A stretch of 64,000 nt of DNA. It comes from Dicyema japonicum. Taxonomy: Eukaryota; Dicyemida; Rhombozoa; Dicyemidae. The position numbers and the translations under genes were made by a program. The notes below the pieces were generated by a model. It was not told the DNA's origin. It did not search any database and was given only the letters and a program-made list of their open reading frames with translations. Below are positions 30,482 to 41,885 of this stretch, in pieces. Location: positions 859,746 to 923,745 of the forward strand of contig RDEW01000020.1 in assembly GCA_011109175.1 (NCBI GenBank), given 5' to 3'. The stretch's first letter is position 1. Each line of letters starts with the position of its first letter.

Positions 30482-33400
30482 ATGGCCAATCCAATCTTTT
30501 GTCTAAGTCTTAACCCTTCAAGTTGATCCCTTTCGTTTTTGGCAAGCATTCCTCCGAGTTCTCGCAAGAACTCAGCCGTCATTCGACCAACGGCTCCCGA
30601 TGATTCGGTCGCAACAGGAGTAAATCGGTAGCGATCCCCGAGGCAAGAATATTTCTTGATTTTTAGGTTCTCCGCAGTCGAAGCAGCTGCTCCAGGTGTT
30701 TAAACCGATTTGTAAATATTCGTGCTTGAGAACGTGTCTACACAAGTTGCGTCCCAGACCAAAGATCTTCCAGACGTGAAGGGGAAAAGGGTTATCCCGT
30801 CAGGTTTCTTTTCATCTCCTCGATCAAGACCCACTGGTTCAAGCTGTGTTGGGAAGCCTGTTGCTTTCAGAGCTCTGACGATCACATCGTTCAGAGCAGC
30901 ATGACGTGGTCCTCTTCCGGCGTTTCTTCTGCAGGACAGCGTGCAATCCTTCATCGACTGTTTTCCCGCATCGACATCGATGCTCCTGGCAAACGTCTAG
31001 TCCCAGCTTTTATCCGATTCCAATCCTCAAAGAATCGTCGTCCAAAAAGGTCCCGAGGTTTGGGCAAGGTATTGCACCAAGCCATGCTCCACTCTCCACT
31101 TGAAGCTGACCAAACAAGCCAGACGATGTTGATTTGCTTCTTTTTTAAGGTCTTCCAAAATTTTGGAGCAGACAATGTTATCCCAATTACATTGCTTTGT
31201 TGTGTCTTCGGGGATTTTGAGTCCGGACCCGTTCCATTTCCGACAAGCTATGTCAAATGACTCATTGCAGCGAAGTCCAATAGTGTTATGAAGGACTTTC
31301 TGTGTCAGATGGATGCAGCTTGAGAGAGACGATAGATATGCCGGGCATGCAACCTTCAGCGCCGATTTTAGACCGACAACCCCAAATCCAGAGGGAAGTT
31401 TAAATTGCTTTCAACCAAGTTAGTCGAAGCGGACGTTAATTAGTGACTCAACAGTTTCTTTGAGAGATTGTCTAGTCTATGAAAGTAGATGTCGTATTGT
31501 TCGTAGCAGGGTGAACATCGGAGTAGATTCAAAAGCTTTGGTAGTCCGATGTTGTTTCTCATCAGGAAAAGGATGTGTGAGAGTCAAGACATGACAATCT
31601 TTTCGCGAGGCGTGTTAATTCTTCATTTTTAGAAAGTAGATGGTTCTTGAGTTCTTCTTGGCTGAGCGGGCATTCGAGAAATTATAATATATCAGCTGGC
31701 ACAGTCGGGATCCCAGGAAGCTGTTCGTTAAAATACTCCTTGATAGGTAGAAAGTCGGTGTATGGATATGAGACATTTATTAGCTCTGATTTGTTAACAA
31801 TGGTGTCCAAGTCCAAGTGTTTTAATGCGGGTAACGCTTTACGTAATGAATTGCATGTTTCCTTGAATGATCCTCCGATTGTGGCATCGTCGAGATACCA
31901 GAGATTTAGCTGTGCGTCAATTGATTCACAACCTCATCAATAGTCAAAGCAAATAAGAGAGGTCCGAGCGGATCTCCTTGTTGACACCCGTTTTTGATTT
32001 AATAATTTCATTTTCAAAAACCAAAGACGTATCTTCCCCATAGGATAGATTGACAAGAGGGAAAAGCTTTGGAGCCCTCTTCCAACACGTTTTCATAATT
32101 TCGTCTCTTCTGAGAAAATTAAATGCATTCGTTATGTCCAACTTGATTTCAATGCATTCATTTGAAATATTTTTCTGTGTGAAGAAACGCCTTGCTGCAT
32201 GAACGCAACCTCACATCCGTTCTGGATACTAACACCCATTTGTTTAGGAAAGAACTCCTCTCCGAGTTGTCGGCTCACCATGGTCGATGCTACTTTTGCT
32301 GCAAGTCTTCTAAAATAGTTCCCGACCGCAATGGGGCGGATTCCTCCGTTGGGTTTTTTGAAAGCAAGTAGCCTTGCAGAGAAGAGCAATTCTCTGGCAT
32401 ATTTTGGGATGTCGCCGTTAACCATTTTTCTGATTAGGTCCGTAATTGATTTGACAAGACACCGTCCAGCTTCCGAGGTGTAAGTGGACGTAAGGTCCTT
32501 AATATGGCCAGGACGTAACCCTTCCAAGCCTCCACTGCTGCTAGCGCGAAGGAAGTTATTCCGTGGCGCACTTCGGATTCAGTAATGATATCTCCTGGGT
32601 TCCTTCAGGATTCAAAAACTTTTCATAGTCAGTCGGTGCATCTGGATGCTTTAGTATTAAGGTATTTAGGACCTCGGGGGTACAAGACAATACTGTGTCA
32701 TCGGACGTGATAACCGCAAGCTGCCCGCACGTCGCCCTCCAGAAGTTTCCGGTTTACTCTCTCCTTTAGTTTGTTGGGAGCATCTTTGGTGTATGCTCCT
32801 CTGGTTTCGAACTCATTGACATTAAGTGGTTGTTCAAGTATTGCGTGTATGTTATGACAGCTAAAATTAATTATGTTTCGTTTCAGTTTCCCGGATAAGT
32901 TGAGCCGGGAATTTGATTCTCTATTACTATCCTCAGATTCCTTTGTAGGTATTCCGAGTGCGACAGATGCAAAGTATATAAGTTTTAGCCAGAATTCCTA
33001 AATGTCAGAGATAGTGCGTGATCAATGGCATTTGAAAGACACGTTGCTGCAGCAATTCGTAGTCCTTTAGGGATTTTTACTGGGATCTTCATGGCTTTCC
33101 GGAGGTTTGAGATCTTCGAGAGCGTGTGGTCTGTATGTGGCAGTGTAAAGTTTGCTGAGCTATTTTTTCCCGCCTGGGGGCCTCATTCCAATACAAGATG
33201 GGCACAGCCAACTCGACAGTCTCTCGGCGCAAGCTTTACTCATTTTTATGCATCCCAAATGGACGAATGATTCACATAGTGTGCAGTTTATTCCAAATTT
33301 CCTTTTATATGATTGTCCACATAAAAGACATACCTGATTTCTCCGTACTGGCTTTATTCCTCGTACTTCGTCTTCTTTTCGTTCTTTATTTTCCATCTGA
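30482..33400 (-). mobile_element. RLE-type retrotransposon copy vi, near full length, with N-terminal PHD-like finger
   Basis: Minus order: 33396-33160 encodes a C4HC3 zinc finger (CLLCGQSY, CTLCESFVHLGC, WLCPSC), PHD-like. Then an N-terminal linker with IPVKIPKGLRIAAATC. The RT follows: MEGLRPGHIKDL, LLAFKKPNGGIRPIAVGNYF and LDITNAFNFLRRDEI. The catalytic LWYLDDATIGGS is near 31900-31870. Then the CCHC segment, and the endonuclease with KKPDGITLFPF and VWDATCVDTFS (near 30800-30735). The C-terminal tail RYRFTPVATESSGAVGRM reaches about 30500. Several frameshifts make it inactive, but it gives the whole domain order of the family in this genome. Confidence 0.85.
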
Positions 33401-33479
33401 GATTATCGTTGATCACACCACACCACCTGTTTTTAATTTCTTAAAATGTTAATTAATTGATTTTTTTTAAATAACAATT

Positions 33480-34580
33480 TATTGAAGAATAAAACCAAAT
33501 AGTTAAAGGCTACTGGCTGCTCTCAGGATTGAGAGCGCATTTCCCCTTACGATATGTAAGGAGATGCGCTCAATGAGCCAGCCCTTCTCTCTGACATCCC
33601 TCCACCTTTTAGCGACTAACGATCCAATTTTGTTGAGCAGGGCTAACGACCTGCTTCCTATGACTTCCGAAGTTTCCACTGCGAATGGTTCAAATGTGTA
33701 CTGCTCGCCGAGGCATGTGTACTTCTTTGCTTTAAGTATTTCTGCTTTCTCTGAAGCTGATCCTGGATTTGTCGCACTCATTGTAATATTGGAAGGGGAG
33801 AAGCTATCTACGCAGGTGGCATCCCAGGCTAGGTACTTCCCAGCATCCCACGGGAACAGAGTCGCTCCATCCGGCTTTCTGTTTGCCGTGGCAAGTACTA
33901 GGGGCTCCATCTGGACAGGGAATCTGGCAGCTTCTAGTCCCCACGCAATTGCACTATGTCTCAGGCTTTTTCCAGCGCTCCTTCGGCAGGAAAGTGCGTG
34001 GAGTCCTTTCGCGTCGACTATTCCTCCACATCTACAGCGATGGATTGCGCAAACATCGATTCCGAGGCGGACGCAAACCCCAATCCTCGTGGAGTCATCG
34101 TCCAGAAAAGTTCCGAGTGAAATGCACGGTGATACTTTGAGCCATGCACCACTTACGTTTGTTGATGCGGTAGCCAGACAAGCCAGACGATGCTGGTCGT
34201 GTTGTGGTTTTAGCTCATCGATGGTCCTCGAACATACAAGTTCGTTCCAGTCTCGTTGTTTGTTGAAGTTCTTCTGGAGTCCCAGATTAAGTCCAATCCA
34301 AACATCGTGAGCCATGCATGCCATTGGTTCAGTTAAGTCCAATCCAACATCCGATCCGTTAATGTAGCGTAGGATCTGGTGAACTAGACCGCGGGAAGCA
34401 TATGTCGAAGACAAAATGGCTGGGAGGGCGAGTTCAAGTGGCGAGCGTATCCCAATTCCTCCATAACGAAGTGGTAACTTGCATTGGGTCCACCCTGCTT
34501 TATCCAGAGAGATGTTAAGTGTTTCTTCAACAGAGGTCCTCAGCTTCTCATTGATAACTCTCAAGAAATCCATGTCTGTG
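33480..34580 (-). mobile_element. RLE-type retrotransposon copy vii, intact C-terminal frame
   Basis: A 356-codon open frame: post-RT region (LPLRYGGIGIRSPLELALPA), zinc motif CRCGGIVDAKGLHALSC with RRSAGKSLRHSAI (C-x-C ... H ... C), then endonuclease core NRKPDGATLFPWDAGKYL, AWDATCVDSFSPSNI. The tail is AVETSEVIGSRSLALLNKIG and ends with RAASSL. It is the best-preserved endonuclease of the window. The RT is missing upstream. It stands head to tail with copy vi, its 3' tail meeting the 5' end of vi near 33400-33480. Confidence 0.85.
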
Positions 34581-35090
34581 AAACATGGGGATGTCCGTAG
34601 AAAAAAAAGGAGTTAATTGATTATAACTTAAAATTTTATAGCATTCGGGAGTCGTACTTTGATAATATTAGAACCACAAAGTGAGAAATTGATTCGTTTC
34701 TACCTTGAGTTTCAAGTTCTTCGTCATTTTAATTCAATGAGTTCTTGTATTAACTCTTCTGTATCTAACCCTGATAAAAACCACAGATTTATCGTCCAAT
34801 CTGCAATATTCCAATAAATTAATGTTATTTTATTTATGCCATTAAAACAGATTGATTAATCAAATTAGAGAAATAATTAAGGAAATGTCCGAGATCTACA
34901 TCGTCTTAACAATTCTTGCATTATGTAGTTACTGAATGGAATATTTTTTTAATAATTCGGAAGATTTTTTGTCGGAATATGGTTATAAACAATTATACAC
35001 AGGGAATACAACTCCTAGCAGTCGAATGAGGATTACCTATGTAAACTAGAATGAAGAAAAACCACTATTTTCGATAATTTATGCAACTTT
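34580..35090. other. AT-rich spacer
   Basis: No recognised feature. A minus-strand LDTEELIQELIELK stretch near 34750 has no known counterpart. Confidence 0.3.
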
Positions 35091-36280
35091 ATATGAATAC
35101 GGAAGCCAGATTCTGCATCCCTGAAGAAATCTAGGAAGACAACTGAAAACAAACATTAGATTTTTCAAGATGTTTATACACGAATGAAATTGGCTGCCAA
35201 AAGGATCGGCAGATTCTGCCGATCATTAGGACATCTTGTCTCTTTTGATGAGCCATATTTCACAGCATTAAGATCGTGTGAATTCACCCATAGCATTTCA
35301 ATAAACGGCCAATCGGCCGCAATGATGAATTAATAAGATAGTTAAAGATAACTCTTAAATTATCAGTTGAAGAAACTCCATTCGGTGTTATTAAACATTC
35401 AAGTTCTATTAAACTTTGGAGATATCTTTTCCGGGACCCTATCGAGTTCCGGATGAAAGACTGGAAGATATTCCAAAAGATAAGACCGATAGACTCTTAG
35501 GATATGATGAAATACTTGGCCGACAGGCCATGTATGTTGCATGAAAGAAATCCTTCCTTACAAGATAATCCCCCTCAGAGCTGAAATTGTTCACGAACTC
35601 GGGAACAAGAAACGGGTTGTACTGTTTCACTATATTGGGTTAACGTTTTGCAATCGCCGTTAGCACATATGCTAAAGGATGCTTTTAAGTAGCACCCCTC
35701 TGCATTTTCATCCTTTCATCTGCAAGGCCAGACTTGGAAAACCGTGAATCAGTTCTGTCGAACTCAGGATGTGGCATTCGAAAAGCATTATATGCTCACA
35801 TCAGATTTGATCGCTTCAACCGATAGTCAGGATTTCTGGTTACTTCATGAACTGATTACAGGTATCATGAACGTTTACGGTTTAAAACAATCGGAATATT
35901 CGAGGTATATCCTCAGGATGTTGGGTCCACGTTTTATCATCTTTCCCAATTATCATGGCACGTTTGAATTTAAACGTGGAATTATGATGGGAAAGGAAAT
36001 AAAAGCCCTTTCGAAAATTACCAATTTGGGAGCTTGTTATTCTCACCTATATGAACAAAGTAAATTTACTCTATTCAGGTGAGCCAACACTAAAAGTCCC
36101 GTGAAAATTTATCTACATTGGAGGAAATGATCATCTCGCCAAAAAACCAGAGGAATATCTGATTCTGATTACAGATATCCACATATCTGTGGGTTCTCAG
36201 ATATCAGAAGACAAACACGGATACTCAAACATAGCAGTCCGATATTGTGAGAAGGTAATCTTTCTTGGAAATTCTGGATA
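35090..36280 (+). pseudogene. Endogenous narna/ourmia-like viral RdRp (broken)
   Basis: Pieces of a positive-strand RNA virus polymerase of the Lenarviricota type are seen in three frames, in the expected order. A basic N-proximal part (KLAAKRIGRFCRSLGH) lies near 35190. Motif F-like LGNKKRVV is near 35605-35625. Motif A SDLIASTDSQDF is near 35800. Motif B-like RGIMMGKE is near 35980. Motif C GGNDHLA, with Asn in place of the first Asp of GDD, is near 36118-36140. An E-like RYCEKVIFLG is near 36240-36270. Frameshifts and stops separate the parts, and one catalytic Asp is changed, so it cannot work. A LINE-B 3' end follows in the same orientation, consistent with LINE-driven reverse transcription. 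A second fragment sits at 29340-29463. Confidence 0.72.
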
Positions 36281-36515
36281 CAGAAGCCCCATTGGGAAAG
36301 AATGTGTTGATGGTGGTTTGCCACAATTTGAAGCGCCTTACTTCTATGGACGCCCGGGATTTGTCATGTTAGCGATTATCAGAAGGATTATAAAACGTTT
36401 CAGGAAGGAGATCACTTTGATAAGCTATCTGACTGATCGAACAGGAAGAAATAGAAAAGATTGACCATGCAGATAGTTTCCCGTGTTGCACGTGCTTTGT
36501 CAAATCATCTAGGAA
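36280..36515 (+). mobile_element. LINE-B 3' end directly after the viral sequence
   Basis: Encodes FYGRPGFVMLAIIRRIIKRF and SYLTDRTGRN, then in another frame IVSRVARALSNH, the LINE-B C-terminus. The exact junction with the viral part lies between 36270 and 36340. Confidence 0.6.
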
Positions 36516-36960
36516 AGTTAAATTCCAGCCAATCTCTATTTTCTCTCAACTTTTGGTCAAATCTCATTAAACTGAAATGCTTCCCATAAGGAAGGCTACC
36601 ATTTTATCCTCCACAATAACGCTCATGGTCTATGATCTAGTTTCCCATATAATTTTCATATAAAGACTTAAAGAGGACTCTCTTAGAATCAGCAAAAATG
36701 AAAGGGACACAATACTCAGTTAACGCACATATCCTTCAGTAAATAGGATTCTGATTGGTTTCATCAATGTGGTTCACATGATTGGATGCCAATTTACTCT
36801 GGGAACTTAAAGAAGCACAATTATCCCATATCAACCGGTTTACCAACCTCAGGTAAGTTGGATAATGGCGGCTACCGAGCGAATGAAAAGTTATTAGGCT
36901 CTCCAACTCACTAAGACACAAAAATTTTCTAACAACAAATTATATATAATTTTAAGGTAA
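36515..36960 (-). other. Unassigned open segments
   Basis: The minus strand has successive frames (YLRLVNRLIWDNCASLSS, CVPFIFADSKRVLFKSLYEN, YGKHFSLMRFDQKLRENRDW) of protein-like composition. They are not linked by convincing short introns and match no family I recognise. Could be another retroelement or virus remnant. Confidence 0.3.
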
Positions 36961-37139
36961 AAATTTAATTAACAATAAAATTAACAAATTATATTAATTT
37001 AAAAATCAAGTCATTTAGAAAAATTCCTTGTTCCCCAAATCTTGTGATAGGCTGCTTACGATTCCTTAGTACAACTACAATCTGCGAACCAAGTAAAGGT
37101 AGAATGAAAACATGTAAACTCCATGAAATAAGAAAATTA

Positions 37140-37480
37140 TCGAAAAGATTCATACAAGACGTCGACTAAAAAAATCAAGAATTTATACGGCCGAACTATC
37201 AAACCTTAATAGCGAAATTACAGAATTAATCAAGAAAATAAAATTGGACGGTTGGAACAATTTCATCACAAAAATTAACCATCGAACAAGACTAAAGGAT
37301 TTATTGGGCACTTTACGTGGAATTCAGTCGAAACAAAATAGAATGGAGACAACCCACACCACCAGTATTGACAAGAATAAAACACCACGTGATTTCATTC
37401 ATCAGGCAGATGTCATAATGGACCACTACGCAAAATGAATCAATAGATACGAACAAATGCTCTCGTCCATGCAAATTGAA
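37140..37480 (+). mobile_element. LINE EN-RT linker fragment
   Basis: 37244-37438 encodes DGWNNFITKINHRTRLKDLL and IQSKQNRMETTH, like the W-x-x-F-x-x-x-L-x-x-x-T linker between endonuclease and RT in APE-type LINEs. The upstream 36960-37140 is AT-rich. Confidence 0.4.
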
Positions 37481-37539
37481 AAACGTTCAACAGATGTCGA
37501 AAAACTCATCAAAAACTCTCCTGCCAAAGGGCTTGATGG

Positions 37540-38465
37540 AATCTGCATTTAAAACATCTGAAAATACAAATATAAATACACCTTCTGATGTTCCTGCATA
37601 TGCTATGTGCAGGATCCGAAAAAAGTCCAAGAGCTTCGTTCTTAAAGGAGGAAGAATGTATCTAAAAGACCCAGAAGGCGATAAATTGGTTATTGTTTCG
37701 GACAACGTTGAGGAAATGAAGTTTGTTGCTACTCAATATCATGATTTAACACATTGTGTTCAAAACATCCTAGAAACATATTGTAAAGATCAATCCATCT
37801 GTAAAAAAAAGTTATTCGCAATGTTGTATCCAATTGTGAGACATGTCTTTTTGCCAAAAGTCTCACTCAAATTCATGATTTAACACTGTTATTCCAACTG
37901 TGTTGCATGTGCACCATTTTTGGTACATGAAGTTTGTTGCTACTCAATATCATGATTTAACACATTGTGGCCAAAACATCCTAGAAACATATTGTAAAGA
38001 TCAATCCATCTGTAAAGAGAAGTTTTTCGCAATGTTGTATCCAATTGTGAGACATGTCTTTTTGCCAAAAGTCTTAAGGAATATAATGAAGACTTGCACT
38101 CGTAATAATGGTTATTCGTGGCTTTTAACGACTATTGATTGATGCTTGATAAGCATGTAAAAAACAAACTTCCAATACCATGTGACAAATTAGAAAAAAA
38201 ATAATATAGATTGACCTGTGCTTGTTGAGTGATTGAAAATAATATAGATTGAATCCAGAAAGTTTTAATATAGAAGAAATGGAAGTTGTAGAAAATCTCG
38301 ACACTTACAATGAAGGTTTTTTACTGTTATTTATTAGTAAGGATGATGAGTACCAGCTTATTTTTGAGAGGGCAAATTTGCAGTCGTTTATACAAGAATG
38401 AAAAGGATGATGGAAGTACATCGATAAATATGAGTTTGATGTTGGAAATTCAAAACCAATGAAAT
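37540..38465 (+). mobile_element. Ginger-like integrase element, copy c, with internal duplication
   Basis: 37583-37890 encodes GRMYLKDPEGDKLVIVSDN and VATQYHDLTHCVQN, the H2C2 zinc-binding region with both His kept. A 148-bp part is repeated (37716-37863 and 37927-38074). Downstream, near 38410-38450, WKYIDKYEFDVGN recalls the Y-x-x-D-V-G-D end of copy a. The core domain is missing. Confidence 0.55.
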
Positions 38466-38559
38466 AATAGTTAATTATTGATTTTTTTATATTTTAATAT
38501 AAACTATTTATTTGAATAAACAAAATCAATGTTTGGCCGATCTCCCAACTCTTTAATCC

Positions 38560-38937
38560 GATAATGATGTTCCTCTTCTTATGCGGACGATACTGTTTTG
38601 CCTTTGCGAGATGGGAATATTCGAAGGCTACAACAAGAATGCAAATTATCCCTGACCGGTTCAACAACTGGATAATCGAGAATTTGTTTATGGTGAATGC
38701 AGAAAAGTCGACCACGTCCCATTTTAGTTCGGACAAGATTAGGAAGGAAGAGAGTCACCTTGAAGTTAAACAAGGTCGATATCACTTTCAACAGATGTCA
38801 AAGGATTTTGGGCTGACACTTGATATCTGTCTATTACGACACGTAGAAAATATTCTTGTGAAATGTTAAAAGAAATCGAACGTACTAAAAAGTTTATCAG
38901 GAATGTGGAGATCGATACTCACCTTTTTTGATTGACC
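38560..38937 (+). mobile_element. LINE-D RT fragment
   Basis: Encodes RFNNWIIENLFMVNAEKSTT, then FGLTLDICLLRHVENILVK, the post-YADD region of LINE-D (compare 12640-12860). The YADD itself is lost (FLCGRYCFAFAR). The C-terminal NVLKSLSG follows. It is interrupted by SINE1 copy f. Confidence 0.6.
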
Positions 38938-38939
38938 TG

Positions 38940-39150
38940 TACGGAATGCTCTTCACTTCTTTCTTTTTGTTGGGTTTGAGCCCTTTTGTTGGATGTGAGA
39001 CGATTCGGTTTGCAGTGAGATGTTCATTGATGACGGCATCAAGCCGAAGCATTGTAGATGCGTGAACCTTCAGCCAAAATGTACAGCAGCGAAATTCGAA
39101 CTACCGACCATCGGACTTTTGCCCGCATTTGTTAAAATGCAACATCTTCT
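38940..39150 (-). mobile_element. SINE1 copy f
   Basis: The reverse complement holds a decayed B box (gtagttcgaatttcg), the gttcacgcatctacaatgc segment, gatgccgtcatcaatgaac, and agaagtgaagagcattc. Inserted at the end of the LINE-D fragment. Confidence 0.65.
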
Positions 39151-39239
39151 GTTGTGATGAGTGATAGAGTAGGAAAAGTGAAATAGATTAGCAATAAACA
39201 ATAGAAAAATCAGATAGTTAAGAATAATCCTTAATTAAT

Positions 39240-39570
39240 TAGATTAATGTTGTGGCCGCGTGGCGCCATGTGGTGCTGCGTGGTTAATTGGTTTAAGTTT
39301 TCTGCTTGCTTGTCTGTTCCTCCTCTCTCTTCCTAATAGAGTGGCGTCATGTGATCCACCTGTCTAGGTGACGCCCAGTACCAGGCCGGCATGAAAAGGA
39401 TCATTTGCTCTTCCCCACTCCACTGGAGGGGTTTCCACAACTGCATGTAATGGACGTCTTACCCTTTATGCTGATTCCGAATGGACTCTGTTTCTGTAAA
39501 AGTGGAAACTGGATACACTTAATTAGTTGTTTACTTTAACTTTTTTTTCGGTGTATCCGGGTTAATAAAT
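39240..39570 (+). mobile_element. SINE2-like repeat, diverged
   Basis: It has cctctctcttcctaatagag, a tgcatgtaatggacg segment, cttaattagttgttta and gggttaataaataaat in SINE2 order (compare 4230-4380), but with large differences. Could be a subfamily. Confidence 0.4.
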
Positions 39571-39582
39571 AAATTAAATAAA

Positions 39583-39640
39583 TATTACCAAAAATATATA
39601 GGACATTTTGATAATGGCCATCAACACTATATAAGCCTCC
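39583..39640. repeat. Repeat R fragment
   Basis: Contains taccaaaaatatatagga and catcaacactatata, matching 22137-22195 with changes. Confidence 0.45.
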
Positions 39641-39644
39641 TGAC

Positions 39645-41535
39645 ATTGAACGTCAAGAGGGAGAAGTATATAGTCCATGAATTTCATGTTTCCAGATTTA
39701 GTGTTTAAGAGCTACTTCACCAGCTCAACCAAAAGGCTTAGTTAGTTAATTATCCCAGACCTCACTATTTTACAGGAGACCATCGGCTATTATGTAAGAC
39801 GCGGCAAATGCCGGTCGCTTTCATAAATAAGACGGTCTTGATATTGTACTAACTCAGAACATTCTAAAAGTGGTTTGCCGTAAACTTGGAGAGGTTACAA
39901 AATGAACAGAGGACATTTTTTACATTATCGATGGAATTGAGGGAGGCAGAGGTTGACCAACAAGGACATGTATAGTTAATTGTGGTTCGATTGAATTTTT
40001 TATATATGATCGTTGGGGCCTCTTTTCCTTTGGATGAAAGAATGGCCTGACACAGCTTTTAGTATGTTGATTTTGGGAGAGGGTTTTGTGCATTGTTCCC
40101 CAACATGGTTTGAAAAAGTCAGTAGTTTGTCGAAAATGACTCGAAATATTTTATGATGTTTCGTAACGAAGAGTGTTTGCCCATGAATTGTTAATATTGG
40201 CTGAGAATTTAGTTGGCGGCGGTTGGGTGTGATTAGAGTAACGATGGATTTCAACAGAAAATGAGATAGGTGATTTGTTTCAAGCTACTCTTAAAGAGAG
40301 TTCAAGTAGTTCTGGACATCCTTCGTTGATTTGCTAACGTCACTGTCTGTAGAAGCCAAAATCTGGTCATCCGCATATGATATAAGTGTCTTAAGAATTG
40401 GTTGGAATATCGTTTAGGTGCAAGTAGAATAAGTCAGGAGACAATACGGAGCCTTAGGAGACGCCGTTTGGAAGGAATCGTAATGAGATAGAAAAGAAAT
40501 AATTTCAGCCCGACCAAGTCTTTTAGAGAGGAAATTCGTTAGACAATTCTTAAAACGTGGAAAAATTCGAGATGCAAGATTTTTGTTACTTAGAACCCGC
40601 CTTGATGTTCAATCAAACGCCTTGGTTAGGTCAATCGATGCAAGAATAGTCCGTTTGGGAGGATTGCAATTATTGAAGCGGTTTACTGATTTAGGGTGGA
40701 GTGATGCGTTGATGTTGATTATTGCGGACGAAATCCATGTTGAGAATCTGGTAAGGAAAGATACTTCGACATTAATTTTAATACAACACATTCAACAATT
40801 TTCGATACTACAGATTTTAGTAAAATCGATCTGAAAGATCATGGATCCGAAGGATCTTCTTGGGCTTAATGTGGAATTTTTGTTATTGAGGATGACTAGT
40901 TGTTCAAGTTGAGATAGGATCTGAACCCCCATCTAATTACCCTTTTGACCGATTAGCCAAAGTCTTTGGCGTTTAGTTCTCTGCAGATTATGTTATTTTG
41001 AATCGTTTAATTTAGCCAGTTTGAGGATTATTACTACAATATTTTTTCATGAAGTAAGCTCATTGTGATTTCGATTTTCAGTAGTAGTATCACAGAAAGG
41101 AATAGATTTGTGTATAAGGGAGAGCACACGCTAGAATTAGGTCGGTCGCGGCGGACAATTGAATATTCTTTGAAATAAGGAAGAATTGTTTTTCTGGATA
41201 GTTTCGTTTCCTATAGGAGGGCAATATCGATTTTCTGGGGGTGAGAAAGATAATATGCTCAGTGGATTTGTGTTCAAGCCCATTTATGTCAAATTGAATG
41301 AAATTGAGGAATTTCCCATTTTTGTGAGGATCTGGGTTCTGTTTGATGTCCCCAGCGAGGATTAGGAGTAGCCAATCCGATCTTTGAGCGAAAGCTATAC
41401 GCCTGCTCAATAGCCACCATAATCCATTCCGACTTGCCAGAGGTCGATGAACAAGTTGGCAGGGGAGTAGTTTTGGTTATTTTAGTTGCCAGATTGAAAC
41501 GTATCCAATTTTTATAGGTGAAGATGTACCACATC
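39645..41535 (-). mobile_element. LINE-D copy with APE start and RT pieces
   Basis: The minus strand starts near 41410 with LLLILAGDIKQNPDPHKNG and FLNFIQFDINGLEHKSTEHI, the classic beginning of APE-type LINE ORF2. Downstream come RT pieces SIDLTKAFD (near 40610), TPNRRQLNSQPILTIHGQTL and VIFDKLLTFSNHVGEQC (40254-40000). The tail towards 39645 resembles the LINE C-terminus. Many deletions. It defines the 5' end of the family. Confidence 0.65.
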
Positions 41536-41574
41536 GGAAATTAAAAAAGGCAATGTGCATTAGTTATAATAAAA

Positions 41575-41885
41575 ATTATTAATTTTTTTTTTTTTTTTAA
41601 TAAAGAAGTGTTAATTCAAATCAAATGAATAAAAATTAAATTAAGGCATCTGAATGGCCATGCTATTTCCCCTAACAATAGCCAACGAGATACGTTCTCG
41701 GAACCAACCAGTCTCTCGCGGATCCTTGGTCACATCTTGAATCATGGAGCCGATCTTACGAACCAACTCATCTGCTTGGGGGCCAAGGATTCCTGACGTT
41801 TCCACCGCGAATGGAACAAATATATACTCCTCCGAAATTCTCTGGTACTTCCTCCTCTTTCGTTCCTCGGCCTTCTTCCCTATTA
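41575..41885 (-). mobile_element. RLE element 3' fragment (copy viii) with poly(A) tail
   Basis: Encodes PFAVETSGILGPQADELVRK, DPRETGWFRERISLAIVRG and NSMAIQMP, nearly the same as copy ii at 19401-19780. A run of T at about 41581-41600 is its poly(A) tail. It stands back to back with copy ix. Confidence 0.75.

Noticed and set aside
33564-34310. 248-codon plus frame
   Set aside because: Exact antisense shadow of the RLE copy vii frame; its composition is that of a shadow frame.
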